Shown here: positions 16,918 through 25,873 of the stretch, in pieces
How the letters are laid out: every line of letters begins with the position of its first letter
How positions within the stretch are numbered: the stretch's first letter is position 1
Assembly: GCA_040756055.1 (NCBI GenBank)
Contig: JBFLZR010000004.1
Coordinates: 310,001-374,000 of the forward strand
Direction of reading: 5' to 3'
DNA length: 64,000 nt
Origin: Candidatus Zixiibacteriota bacterium
Lineage (GTDB): Bacteria > Zixibacteria > MSB-5A5 > GN15 > FEB-12
Made by a program: the position numbers and the translations under genes
Notes under the pieces: model-generated
What the model was told of the DNA's origin: nothing
What the model saw: the letters and a program-made list of their open reading frames with translations, nothing else
Databases searched by the model: none

Positions 16918-19833
16918 ATGAAACAAGGACTGTTAACTCTTGCCGTCCTGCTGACAATTTCTGCTGTGGCTGCTGCTGATGACCTGTACAAGGTCAACCT
17001 GTTCAGCCCCACCGAGGCGCAAACCCTCACAAACACCGGCGTTGAACCCCTTTTGTGGGTGGACGGCGGTTATCTTGTTCTCGCCGACGAATACGCCTCG
17101 GCCAGGCTCGAGAACACGGGGCTCGACTTTTTGCTTCTTGCATCTTCCGTGAGCAAAGAGCGCCTTGCCCTTGACGGTCGCTTCGACGACACCAACACAC
17201 GCCGCTACCCGGTATTATATGAGACTCAAGGAATCAGACTTCTTCTGATCGACTCGCCCCCCAAAGTGACCGGCGCCGAGCATCCCGGACTGGTTCCCCT
17301 GTTGAGCGAAAACGTGACAATAGAGTACCACCCGACCCACATGGCTCCAGCTCTTTCGTCCCCATCAATAGCGGGTCTCGATACGCTCGTGGATAAAGTC
17401 TCGCCGGACTCGCTTCTCGCCTATGTGGCCGCGCTGCAGTCTTTCCCCGGTCGATGGGTTGGAACCGTCAACAATCACGGAGCACGTGACTGGCTCTACC
17501 ACAAATTCAGAGATATTGGCTACGATTCCGTCGTCATCGACACTTTCGTCGACGGCTACACCGGCTACAACGTTGTCGCTTACAAGCCGGGCACTATCTA
17601 TCCCGAAAGACAGGTGGTGGTCGGCGGGCACTTTGATGCTGTTTCGAACTCGCCGGGTGCCGACGACAACGGTTCCGGGACCGCCGGCGTGCTGGAGGTT
17701 GCCAGAGTGCTAAAGGACCTTGTGTCTCCCGCGACGCTGGTGTTCATCGCTTTCGACGCCGAAGAGGCCGGGCTTGTGGGGGCTCATCATTTTGCATCCA
17801 CCGCTTATGAAAACGGTGACAGGATTCTGTTAATGCAGAACATGGATATGATCGGCAACTGGGAAAATGACTACTATGCCGCCGTTCATTACGGGCCCGA
17901 GGATGCCTACGCCCAGTGGTGGAACGATCTCGGACAGAAATACGCCGGCATAACCGGCATCATGTCCGGCGGAAGCGCGCGGTCCGATCACTATGCTTTC
18001 CAGCAAAATGGTTACGATGTTTGCTTCTGTATCGAGGAGGATTTCTCGAATTACTACCATTCCGAACGCGACAGTATACAATATATAAGCTTCGATTACA
18101 TGACCCGTATGGTCAAAGCGTCGCTGGCCACAGTCTACGGCGCCAGCCAGGGACCCGAGCCCACAACCATCAAGTCGCTCGTTCAGGTGGGTGACGGCCA
18201 GTCCGTCGTGGTATCGTGGGAACCGATTGAATGCTACAACCTCGACCATTATCGTGTCGGTTACTATCGCACCGATGGCCAGGACGGTAATCAGTACGTC
18301 GATATTATACCGGGTAATTTTTCCGCCACGGTGGATGGCCTGACCGAGGGCGTAGAGCACGCCTTCTATGTTCAGGCCGTTGATAAAGACGGATTCGCGT
18401 CCGTACCCTACTACGGAGAAATTACCGTGACGCCAAGTGTCTGCCCGGATCCCCCCGAGAATGTTCTCGCCATGCCCCTCAAAGAGGCTATCCGTGTGAC
18501 CTGGGAGCGAACGATCCGCGAACTTGACCTTGACCACTATGTCGTCTACCGCGATGGCGACAGTGTCGGGATCGCTTTCGATACGATCTATATTGATGGC
18601 GACCCGATTATCGGACTGGATTTTCATTCATACGTGGCGGCAGCAGTTGATTTGGACGGAAACCGTTCCGACACCACCGGCCTGAAACAGTCAGTAGCCC
18701 GCGCCGGACTGCTCGATGAAAACCGGATCCTCGCTGTGAACCGCACCTGCCGCCATACGCTGGATTACGCCGACGAAGCCGTGAGCCGCGAGTTTCTCTT
18801 CGAGGCTCTCGACGGCTACGACTTCGACTACTACTCTGACACCGCCGCCACCACCGATCCTTTCGCCGAACAGCAATTCGACTTGATCGACATGATCGAC
18901 TATGGAACGATGGTTATCGCTGCGGAGGCGGGGAGATACGATGATATCGGTCTCAGCCCGATCTGGAACGGCATTATAGACACTCTCTCATACTACGTAT
19001 CAATGGGCGGTCGGCTCATCATATTCGGCCGGTGGGGCGACAAGGGCGATTGCGACACCATTGATTATATGGACAACTATCTGCCGTATGACGACTCTTA
19101 TCACAATGTTTTTCATATTGAAAGAAGGACTCTCACCCCGACTTACGAAGCCGAGCCTGCCACTCTCGTTTCCGATCTGGTGGGCGCTCACAGCCTGATG
19201 AGCGATTATCCCGACTTGCCGTTTGACTCCGCCCTCACCCTGCGGCATTCATCAGCCAATTATTACACCTTCTACACTCAGGTCGGCGGCGTAGCATGCG
19301 CCACGTTCGTCGATTTGACCTCCGATAATGCCGAAGTGATTTATACCTACGATTCCCGAGACAACATCGCGCTTCAGGAAGGCAAGCCGGTGGCGTGGCG
19401 ATATCTTGGCGAAGACTACCGATATGTCTGGTTTGACATCCCCCTTTCCGCCTTTGACAGAACCGCCGCTGTCAATGCTTTGCGGCAGGCGCTGGCCGAT
19501 ATTGCCGGCGAATCCACCGATATCCCGAACAACCAGCAGACCGATGAGTTGCCAGGCGCGTTCGTACTTCATCAGAATCATCCCAATCCCTTCAACCCGA
19601 ATACGATCATCGAATATCAATTGCCGCGCGCCGGCAAAGTCAATCTGACTGTCTTCAACTTGCTCGGACAGAAAGTGCGCACATTGGTTGACGAACAGCA
19701 GTCGGCCGGGACACAGAAAGTGAACTGGGATGGCGCCAATGACGCCGGCCACAAAGTCGCGACCGGTCTGTATCTTTACAGACTGCAGGTCGGTGACCAC
19801 GCGGAAAGCAGGAAAATGCTGCTGCTGAAATAA
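16918..19833 (+). CDS. Secreted M28 metallopeptidase with type IX sorting domain, copy 3
   Basis: Third tandem paralogue, 971 residues. The signal peptide is GLLTLAVLLTISAVAAA. The M28 residues are intact: GGHFDAVSNSPGADDNGSG near 235, FDAEEAGLVGA near 281, QNMDMIGNW near 304, ARSDHYAF near 350, then DVCFCIEEDF. FN3-like modules and the alpha/beta module (AAEAGRYDDIG) follow, and the protein ends with HQNHPNPFNPNT and KMLLLK; the normal 'QNYPNPFNP' is QNHPNPFNP here. I choose ATG 16918 after GGGAGAA rather than an upstream TTG. A strong bidirectional terminator follows. Differences concentrate around the active-site loops, which suggests different substrate preference among the three copies. 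Confidence 0.93.
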   Translation: MKQGLLTLAVLLTISAVAAADDLYKVNLFSPTEAQTLTNTGVEPLLWVDGGYLVLADEYASARLENTGLDFLLLASSVSKERLALDGRFDDTNTRRYPVLYETQGIRLLLIDSPPKVTGAEHPGLVPLLSENVTIEYHPTHMAPALSSPSIAGLDTLVDKVSPDSLLAYVAALQSFPGRWVGTVNNHGARDWLYHKFRDIGYDSVVIDTFVDGYTGYNVVAYKPGTIYPERQVVVGGHFDAVSNSPGADDNGSGTAGVLEVARVLKDLVSPATLVFIAFDAEEAGLVGAHHFASTAYENGDRILLMQNMDMIGNWENDYYAAVHYGPEDAYAQWWNDLGQKYAGITGIMSGGSARSDHYAFQQNGYDVCFCIEEDFSNYYHSERDSIQYISFDYMTRMVKASLATVYGASQGPEPTTIKSLVQVGDGQSVVVSWEPIECYNLDHYRVGYYRTDGQDGNQYVDIIPGNFSATVDGLTEGVEHAFYVQAVDKDGFASVPYYGEITVTPSVCPDPPENVLAMPLKEAIRVTWERTIRELDLDHYVVYRDGDSVGIAFDTIYIDGDPIIGLDFHSYVAAAVDLDGNRSDTTGLKQSVARAGLLDENRILAVNRTCRHTLDYADEAVSREFLFEALDGYDFDYYSDTAATTDPFAEQQFDLIDMIDYGTMVIAAEAGRYDDIGLSPIWNGIIDTLSYYVSMGGRLIIFGRWGDKGDCDTIDYMDNYLPYDDSYHNVFHIERRTLTPTYEAEPATLVSDLVGAHSLMSDYPDLPFDSALTLRHSSANYYTFYTQVGGVACATFVDLTSDNAEVIYTYDSRDNIALQEGKPVAWRYLGEDYRYVWFDIPLSAFDRTAAVNALRQALADIAGESTDIPNNQQTDELPGAFVLHQNHPNPFNPNTIIEYQLPRAGKVNLTVFNLLGQKVRTLVDEQQSAGTQKVNWDGANDAGHKVATGLYLYRLQVGDHAESRKMLLLK

Positions 19834-19854
19834 CAGCGTTCTTCGGCGAATGTT

Positions 19855-19889
19855 AAAAGCCCCCGGACCCGATGGTCCAGGGGCTTTTT
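19855..19889. terminator. Bidirectional terminator after M28 triplet
   Basis: AAAAGCCCC pairs with GGGGCTTTTT around an inner GGACC/GGTCC stem. It has A-run and T-run on the two sides and separates the convergent M28 copy 3 and the propeller lipoprotein. Confidence 0.9.
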
Positions 19890-19914
19890 GTGTGAAGCAT
19901 GACGTATGGTAAGG

Positions 19915-20964
19915 TCATTCGACCAGACTGAGAACATCGAAATTCATGCCGTTGTCCGATGGCACGATTGTCTTCACAACGTTGCCGGATTTCATCAAGA
20001 TTCCTTCGTGGTCGGTTGCCGCGAAAACCTTCCTGCCGTCCACTGCCAACGCGTTGACCGGGACTTCGCCAAGCTTATCGACCGGGATAATCTCACCATC
20101 GAAATAGGAAACCACACCACAGTCCGTGCCGACATAGACCACCCAGCCGCTGGCGTCGACCGAGGTAACCTTGTCCGACGGAAGGTCATTGGTCGAAGTC
20201 AATGTTTTCCAGCTGCCACCATCGAAAATATGGAAACCGTTATCGGTACCCATATAAAGATGATTGTGGTTGAAGGCGAGCGTGTTGACATAGTCGAACA
20301 GTGAAGTGTCCCGGCGCAGGAATCGCTTGTGGAACTCCTCGCCGTCCCAGCGATACAACCCTTCTCCGCTCGTACCAACCCACAGACCGGTTTCATCGGC
20401 CGCGATCGCCGAGACGGGAACATCCTCGAATACCAGTTCGTTGCCGAAAATGCCTGTCGCGTGAAGACCGGTCTCGGTTCCGATCATCAAACGATAACCG
20501 TAGCTGTAAAGACTGGTGATGACTCCGAACTCACCATCGACACGCTCCAGTACCGAATCCTTGACAGTGTAAAGATTGTCACCGCCAACATAGACCTTCC
20601 CGTCGTGGGCTTCCACTGCCCGAAGCTTCTCTTTTGACGGTATGACCGTGTAAGTCTTGTTCTCGATATCGTAGGCCGCCACACCACCATCAAAGACACC
20701 ATAGAGCTTGCCACCGACCAGTTTCAGACCAGCCACTTCATTGATCAGTTTCACCGGTCCCAGATCCGCCCTGGCTTCCATTGGTGTCGTGCTCGGAAGA
20801 GCTGCCTCATTAATATTCTTGGATACGGCGGAAGACAAACTATCGATCATCTCGTCAACGACACTGGTCCGCACGGGCTCGTCGCTGGAACCACAGCCGG
20901 CGATGACTAACGCAACTGACAAAACCGCCGCGGCCGCCACTGTGATAATGAATCTGCTTTTCAT
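19915..20964 (-). CDS. Beta-propeller lipoprotein
   Basis: Lipoprotein of 349 residues: signal peptide ending VALVIAGC with GSSDE after the cysteine. The mature part is a chain of about 40-residue beta repeats of the 'two-component regulator propeller' style, with recurring motifs such as KVYVGGDNLYTV, LWVGTSGEGLYRWDG, LYMGTDNGFHIFDGGSW, VVYVGTDCGVVSYFDG and KVFAATDHEGIL. Each repeat resembles blades seen in large sensor proteins, but no kinase part is present. I choose ATG 20964, preceded by AAGGAG, over upstream in-frame codons that would destroy the signal peptide. It is divergent from the signalling cassette at 21242 and shares its palindrome-rich intergenic region, so co-regulation is possible. 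Function unknown. Confidence 0.8.
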   Translation of the reverse strand: MKSRFIITVAAAAVLSVALVIAGCGSSDEPVRTSVVDEMIDSLSSAVSKNINEAALPSTTPMEARADLGPVKLINEVAGLKLVGGKLYGVFDGGVAAYDIENKTYTVIPSKEKLRAVEAHDGKVYVGGDNLYTVKDSVLERVDGEFGVITSLYSYGYRLMIGTETGLHATGIFGNELVFEDVPVSAIAADETGLWVGTSGEGLYRWDGEEFHKRFLRRDTSLFDYVNTLAFNHNHLYMGTDNGFHIFDGGSWKTLTSTNDLPSDKVTSVDASGWVVYVGTDCGVVSYFDGEIIPVDKLGEVPVNALAVDGRKVFAATDHEGILMKSGNVVKTIVPSDNGMNFDVLSLVE

Positions 20965-21087
20965 GACTTTCTCCTTTGGGTTCAGGTTAGTTTCTGCCGG
21001 AATATCTATCAAAGATGATGCCTGAAACGTAAGCGACCATATAGCAGCAGTTTACGCTTGACAACCGGATACGCGCCGGTCATAGTC

Positions 21088-21103
21088 GTGTCAATATTGA
21101 CAC
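21088..21103. promoter_or_regulatory. 16-bp perfect palindrome, candidate operator
   Basis: GTGTCAATATTGACAC is a perfect palindrome in the divergent region between the propeller lipoprotein and the sensor cassette. It shares the half-site GTGTCAA/TTGACAC with the inverted repeat at 21163-21182. Confidence 0.6.
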
Positions 21104-21162
21104 AGCATTATTAAGGCAAGATAGGTAACTCGTTGAAATACAAGGACACAAAAGTGGCATAT

Positions 21163-21182
21163 TTGACACATTATTGTGTCAA
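21163..21182. promoter_or_regulatory. Inverted repeat with the same half-site, candidate operator
   Basis: TTGACACA (21163-21170) and TGTGTCAA (21175-21182) are perfect inverted repeats around TTAT. They lie 60 bases before the start at 21242. The half-sites match those of the palindrome at 21088 but point the opposite way, so one protein could bind both. A simple hairpin is an alternative. Confidence 0.55.
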
Positions 21183-21241
21183 TTTTTCCTTGTTTTTTGG
21201 GCAAAAATTTAAGTTTGTTGTATAAACCGGTGGAGGTGGTA

Positions 21242-22540
21242 ATGTCCGGCAGACTAAAATCCATAATCGTGACTGTGATAGCATTAGCGGTGGTAACCGC
21301 GTCACCCGTGGTCTCCGCGGCTGAGTTCGAAAGCAAAATTCTTCAGTACAAACACGGCCGGATATATTTCGACGCCGGTGAAGAGCAGTTGATCTTTCCC
21401 GGATCCCGCTTCACGCTCTACCGCGATGACGACTCGGTTTACTCCGGGCGCATCGAACGAGCCTTTTTCGGCATAAGTTACAGCGCCCCTACTTTCAATT
21501 TTAGCGACAGTTCCAAAATCGACAAACTCCGCGCCCTGATACAAACAGCCGATATCGACAGCGTCTCGACCATCGTCCTGTGCTGCCGCGACCTGACAGC
21601 ATCGGAAATGATATCGCCGGTTATCGACAGCACGGGAGCGCTGGTTATAAGATCAGGCAAGGACCCGCTTTTTGCCGCACGCGGCAACTCCGTACGGATT
21701 GAGCCGGTGGATGATTACGTTCTTACCAGTGATTTGGCGGGCATGACGTGCGATGGTGTTCTGTCGACAGAGCCGCTCCCAGAACCATTCTCCGCGCCGG
21801 ACAAAGTTGTCGTTCACGACGCTCCGTTCTTCGCGGCTCTGCTTCCGAATCTCTCCAAAGAGACCAACCGGGATGCTTATCCATCAACATCACTGTACTA
21901 CCGTTTCGATGTTCGCATTATGTGGCCTGCCGTTTTCGGCAGCAAAACTCCAACGCCTGTTCACAGGTTGTACGCTGTCAGTGGTGTTTCTCCCCGTTCG
22001 TATGACTATGACCCTGACAAAGGCAGGCAGCTGCTTTCCAAAAACCACAACCGCCCAAAGAAAATCACAATCGGCGTCCTCAACAGCCGCCTTCAGAAAG
22101 TAGCCGAGTTTTTTGCCGATGTTCTCTCGCGCGACAAAATCAACGTCCAGATAAATCAAAACGACACCGAAGCCGACCTGCTTCTCACCTTCGTGCCGAT
22201 AGTCTGGGATGACCCCGCTGTCAGTCTCTGGTACATCCTTGGTCTTCTCAGCACCCACGAACCCGCGACCAAAGCCCAGAGAGAGGCCCTGACTATCGCG
22301 GCCAGCTATGTTCAGAATTCCCGCTCGGCTGAAGACGCTGCCACGCGCTTTTATTTCTGCCGCCTGGCGGACCGTAGCCTTCAACAGGACCTGGGCGTCT
22401 TTCCTCTGTTCAGACCCAGCGTCTATTTCTCACCCGGCATGAATCTCATGGAGGCCGGCTTCGATGAATCCGGCTATCCGAATCTCGAGACATTGACAAA
22501 GTTGCGTCTTCCCGCCTTGAGCGAAGGGATGGCCCCATGA
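21242..22540 (+). CDS. Exported protein with a degenerate peptide-binding-protein-like C-terminal half, upstream of a sensor kinase
   Basis: Protein of 432 residues with signal peptide (IIVTVIALAVVTASPVVSA). The first 170 residues are beta-rich and unrecognised. The last 170 resemble the C-terminal lobe of family 5 extracellular solute-binding proteins: YDYDPDKGRQLLSKN, KKITIGVLNSRLQKVAEFFADV, INVQINQNDTEADLLLTF, and FPLFRPSVYFSPGMNL near the end. The resemblance is weak and was judged by eye. ATG 21242 is chosen for the GGAGG upstream. Its TGA overlaps the ATG of the histidine kinase (ATGA at 22537-22540), so the two are translationally coupled. I infer that it is a periplasmic ligand sensor or accessory protein for the kinase. 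Confidence 0.65.
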   Translation: MSGRLKSIIVTVIALAVVTASPVVSAAEFESKILQYKHGRIYFDAGEEQLIFPGSRFTLYRDDDSVYSGRIERAFFGISYSAPTFNFSDSSKIDKLRALIQTADIDSVSTIVLCCRDLTASEMISPVIDSTGALVIRSGKDPLFAARGNSVRIEPVDDYVLTSDLAGMTCDGVLSTEPLPEPFSAPDKVVVHDAPFFAALLPNLSKETNRDAYPSTSLYYRFDVRIMWPAVFGSKTPTPVHRLYAVSGVSPRSYDYDPDKGRQLLSKNHNRPKKITIGVLNSRLQKVAEFFADVLSRDKINVQINQNDTEADLLLTFVPIVWDDPAVSLWYILGLLSTHEPATKAQREALTIAASYVQNSRSAEDAATRFYFCRLADRSLQQDLGVFPLFRPSVYFSPGMNLMEAGFDESGYPNLETLTKLRLPALSEGMAP

Positions 22541-24168
22541 GCCTGACCGCAAGGATCCGCATCTATCTCGTTCTCGTAGCGGTTCTTCCCTGCCTGGCCG
22601 TGATGGCGGTCATCTATTTCCATTCGGTGGGCCAGTTCGAATCGATGGACCAAAGACAGATACACCGCAATGTCGAAAGGTTTAACGGTTTTTTCAATTC
22701 GACGCGCTCGGAGATGCGCTCGATGGTGACTCAAATGACGGCTTCATCGGACTTCCAAAAAGCAATCGCCAACCTGAAAGCCGGACGGATGGCGAGGTCA
22801 CAACTCGACCCCAGGCCCTATGGACTGGACTTCCTGGAAATAACCGATTCATCTTTCAACGTCCTGGCCACCTTCAACCGCCCCGGCCTGATGGGCCAAC
22901 CGGTGCACCCCGGCTTGAAACCTTCCCCCGATGATTCCCTGCGCGGTCTTGAAACTGTCGAGTACGACATTGAAGGACCTCATGCTTCGTTCACTTTTGT
23001 CAGACCCCTCGGTTCGAACCTGTATCTGTACACCGGCAAATATATTCAGGACAATTTTGAGCGGAGTCTCGCTGTTCTGCTCGACGCGACTGTCGAGATT
23101 CATTTCGCAGACGCCTCCGGGGCGGTTTATGAAAGAATGGACCCCGGCTCGGTTTACAAGGTGGATCAAACCTACCAGGCCCTCCTCTCGGGCGGATCCA
23201 ACGCTGATTATTACATGATCGCGACTTTCGCCACCGGCGCCGACAAACCGATCTTTCTGGATCTGCTGACTGCCACCGGCGTTGTCGCGCTGGTCTCGAT
23301 TCTCGCTGCGATTGGATTGGGCATGTATATCACCGGGCGCGCCAAGCGCGAGATCGACAATCTCGTCTCGGCAACATCACGAGTAGCCTCGGGCGATTTC
23401 TCTTCCCCGGTGATGGCCTACGAGGAAGGCGAGTTCTCGCAACTCGCCGATTCATTCAGCGACATGATGTTGAAACTGCGTGATACGCAAAAGCGCCTTG
23501 CCACCAGCGAGAAGATAGCGGCCTGGCAGTCGGTCGGCAGAAAGATTGCCCACGAAGTCAAAAACCCTTTAACCCCGATTTCGATCAGTATCGACGACCT
23601 GAGGCGGTCCCACGCCGAGGGTCAACCGAATTTCGATAAGATCCTCACTGAAACAACGACCACCATTAAAAGCGAGGTCCAGCGTCTGACAAAACTCCTC
23701 GACCAGTTCGTCGGTTTCGCCCGCATGCAAGCGCCTGAAATTACCACAGTCAACCCGACTTCCTTTGTCGAAAGCATCGCCGCGATGTTCAAGCGCGAAA
23801 TTGAAGACAAGAAACTTCGCATTGTCAACGCCAGCATCCGGACTTCCTTCGCGTTTGACCCGGACGCCATCAAGCAGGTGATTATCAACCTCGTCAAAAA
23901 CGGATTTGAATCCGATGATTTCGCCACGGTGGCCATCGGCATAAGCGATGTTGGCAGTCAACTCGAAATACTCATCGAAGACACCGGACCCGGCTTTCCA
24001 CCCAAGAAACTTGAAAACAGCTTCGAACCTTACGTGACAACCAAGAAAGATGGTTCCGGTCTCGGGCTGGTGATATGCCATCGCATCGTGCACGACCATG
24101 GCGGCACAATGGAACTATTTAACCGGATCGAAGAAGGCGGTGGTGTGCGTATCCATCTGCCGCAATGA
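22537..24168 (+). CDS. Sensor histidine kinase, NtrY/NtrB-like
   Basis: Membrane sensor kinase of 543 residues. Helix 1 (IYLVLVAVLPCLAVMAVIYF) and helix 2 (VVALVSILAAIGLGMYITG, near 250) enclose a periplasmic domain of about 210 residues, probably Cache-like. A HAMP linker (about 265-320) leads to the HisKA domain with GRKIAHEVKNPLTPI; the phosphorylated histidine is about residue 339. The ATPase domain has the N box (NLVKNGFES near 451), DTGPGF near 482 and GSGLGL near 507. The HE-K-NPLTPI H-box is typical of kinases that pair with NtrC-type regulators, and one follows at 24347. Start overlaps the preceding gene by four bases. Confidence 0.94.
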   Translation: MSLTARIRIYLVLVAVLPCLAVMAVIYFHSVGQFESMDQRQIHRNVERFNGFFNSTRSEMRSMVTQMTASSDFQKAIANLKAGRMARSQLDPRPYGLDFLEITDSSFNVLATFNRPGLMGQPVHPGLKPSPDDSLRGLETVEYDIEGPHASFTFVRPLGSNLYLYTGKYIQDNFERSLAVLLDATVEIHFADASGAVYERMDPGSVYKVDQTYQALLSGGSNADYYMIATFATGADKPIFLDLLTATGVVALVSILAAIGLGMYITGRAKREIDNLVSATSRVASGDFSSPVMAYEEGEFSQLADSFSDMMLKLRDTQKRLATSEKIAAWQSVGRKIAHEVKNPLTPISISIDDLRRSHAEGQPNFDKILTETTTTIKSEVQRLTKLLDQFVGFARMQAPEITTVNPTSFVESIAAMFKREIEDKKLRIVNASIRTSFAFDPDAIKQVIINLVKNGFESDDFATVAIGISDVGSQLEILIEDTGPGFPPKKLENSFEPYVTTKKDGSGLGLVICHRIVHDHGGTMELFNRIEEGGGVRIHLPQ

Positions 24169-24272
24169 CGAAGAGGCAGTAAAGGATTGTCGATACTGAA
24201 CATCGATAGCACAGCAGGCAGGCATTTGATTTATCAAATGCGAGTTGAAACGAAACAGACTTCAGGCTGTTG

Positions 24273-24314
24273 TGTCTGGTCTTGTCCCGACGAAGTCGGG
24301 CTGTGACCTGACAG
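24273..24314. other. Long imperfect hairpin between kinase and regulator genes
   Basis: CCCGAC (24286-24291) and GTCGGG (24295-24300) pair around GAA. Outside a 4x4 internal loop, TGTCTGGTC (24273-24281) pairs with GACCTGACA (24305-24313) with one mismatch. No T-run follows, so it is probably not a terminator; it may be an RNA processing or attenuation element or a dispersed palindrome. Confidence 0.5.
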
Positions 24315-24346
24315 ACAAACCGATACAGGACTGGACAAAAGATACT

Positions 24347-25663
24347 ATGGCGCGCATACTGATCATAGACGACGAAGAACAAATCCGCACATCGCTCAAG
24401 TCCGCCCTCGAACGGCGCAACCACGAGATAGTCACGGCTGAAAACCTCGCGCAGGGACGTCAATTCGCCCAGGCGGGGTTCGACCTGGTCTTTCTCGATG
24501 TCATGCTTCCCGATGGCAACGGGCTGGACCTTCTGGAGGAACTCCTCGCCCGCGATAGCCGTCAGATAGTCGTCATGATCTCCGGCCACAGTGATATCGA
24601 CACCGCCGTGAAGGCGATTCGCGTCGGCGCCTACGACTTTATCGAAAAACCCATCTCGCTCGACCGCGTCCTGATAACGATCGACAACGCCACCCGCACC
24701 ACCAGCCTCATTTCAGAAAAAGATCGCCTGACCTCGGCCGTGTATGGGAATTTCGTGGGACGATCCGAACCGATATTGAGGCTTATCGACGAGGTCCATC
24801 GCTCCGCCCCCAAAGCCACCCGCTTTCTGATAACCGGCGAGAACGGCACCGGCAAGGAACTCGTAGCGCACATGATTCATCAACGAAGCCGCTTCGCCGA
24901 TGGTCCTTTCGTGGCGGTCAATTGCGCCGCGCTGCCGTCGGAGCTGGTCGAGTCCGAGCTGTTCGGCCACAGCGCCGGAGCGTTCACGGGAGCTGTCAAG
25001 GCACGTAAAGGAAAATTCGTCGAGGCCAACGGCGGATCGATCTTTCTCGATGAAATCAGCGAAATGCCTCTCGCGGCGCAGGCCAAAATTCTTCGCGTCA
25101 TCGAAACCAAACAGATCACGCCGGTCGGGCAGGAGAAACCGGTAACAGTCGAGTGCAACATCATTGCCGCCTCTAACCGCGACCTGATAAAGATGGTGGC
25201 CGACAAATCGTTCCGCCAGGATCTTCTCTACCGCATCAACGCCGTTCAATTCAAACTCCTGCCAATTCGCGAGCGACGCGAAGATATCGTGCCGATTGCC
25301 GAACACTTTCTTCAATTATTCGCCAATGAAACCAAAACACGGACCAAGACACTCTCTGCTGAGACACAGCAGCTTCTGAGATCGATGGATTTCCCAGGCA
25401 ACGTGCGCGAACTGAAGAACCTGATGGAACGCGTTAATATCTATTGCGACGCCGACACCATCCTGCCCGCCGATATCGAGTCGCTCCTTCCGAGATCATC
25501 GACATCGACGCCTCAGGGGCTCAAAGAGGCCGTGTCCCAATTCGAACGGGACTTCATCAAGACCGCTCTCGCGCGCAACGGCGGTAATGTCACTCAGACC
25601 GCCCGTGAACTCGGCCTCGAACGCTCGCATTTGTATAAGAAATTGAGAAAGTTCGACAGTTAG
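24347..25663 (+). CDS. Sigma-54-dependent response regulator, NtrC family
   Basis: Transcription activator of 438 residues with all three domains. The receiver domain starts at ARILIIDDEEQ and has the phosphorylated aspartate in LVFLDVMLPDG near residue 52. The AAA+ domain has Walker A GENGTGKE near 164, the GAFTGA loop near 211 that contacts sigma-54, and Walker B GGSIFLDEI near 230. The C-terminal Fis-type helix-turn-helix is NVTQTARELGLERSHLYKKL. I choose ATG 24347 because the receiver domain starts there; upstream in-frame codons from 24245 run through the hairpin. It is the cognate regulator of the kinase at 22537, and the palindromes at 21088 and 21163 are candidate binding sites. Confidence 0.95.
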   Translation: MARILIIDDEEQIRTSLKSALERRNHEIVTAENLAQGRQFAQAGFDLVFLDVMLPDGNGLDLLEELLARDSRQIVVMISGHSDIDTAVKAIRVGAYDFIEKPISLDRVLITIDNATRTTSLISEKDRLTSAVYGNFVGRSEPILRLIDEVHRSAPKATRFLITGENGTGKELVAHMIHQRSRFADGPFVAVNCAALPSELVESELFGHSAGAFTGAVKARKGKFVEANGGSIFLDEISEMPLAAQAKILRVIETKQITPVGQEKPVTVECNIIAASNRDLIKMVADKSFRQDLLYRINAVQFKLLPIRERREDIVPIAEHFLQLFANETKTRTKTLSAETQQLLRSMDFPGNVRELKNLMERVNIYCDADTILPADIESLLPRSSTSTPQGLKEAVSQFERDFIKTALARNGGNVTQTARELGLERSHLYKKLRKFDS

Positions 25664-25873
25664 GACGAGGGGCACATCAAAAGCAAGGGGGAGTAAGTGT
25701 GCGAAAAGATATCGTATTGATATAGCGATGCTCTGTGTTGGCCCATCGGAGCCATCATTCTAATTGTAGGATTCGGACTGAGCGGCGGCCTATAACCGCA
25801 TGCAATAAGAAAGGCAGGCACACAATGAGTATGTACCTGCCATAATTTTCCGAATGGCGACCACCGCGAATTC

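Larger units (their letters stand above)
10876..19833 (+). repeat. Tandem gene triplication: M28 peptidases
   Basis: Three consecutive genes of nearly equal length (980, 973 and 971 residues) with the same domain order and gaps of 85 and 92 bases. They have diverged clearly at the protein level, so the duplication is old. Confidence 0.9.

Noticed and set aside
21105-21241. Sigma-54 promoter before the sensor cassette
   Set aside because: TGGCA at 21156-21160 has no GC at the required distance, so no -24/-12 element can be supported.
24245-24346. Extended N-terminus of the NtrC-type regulator
   Set aside because: The extra 34 residues run through the intergenic hairpin and precede the normal receiver-domain start at ARILIIDDEE.
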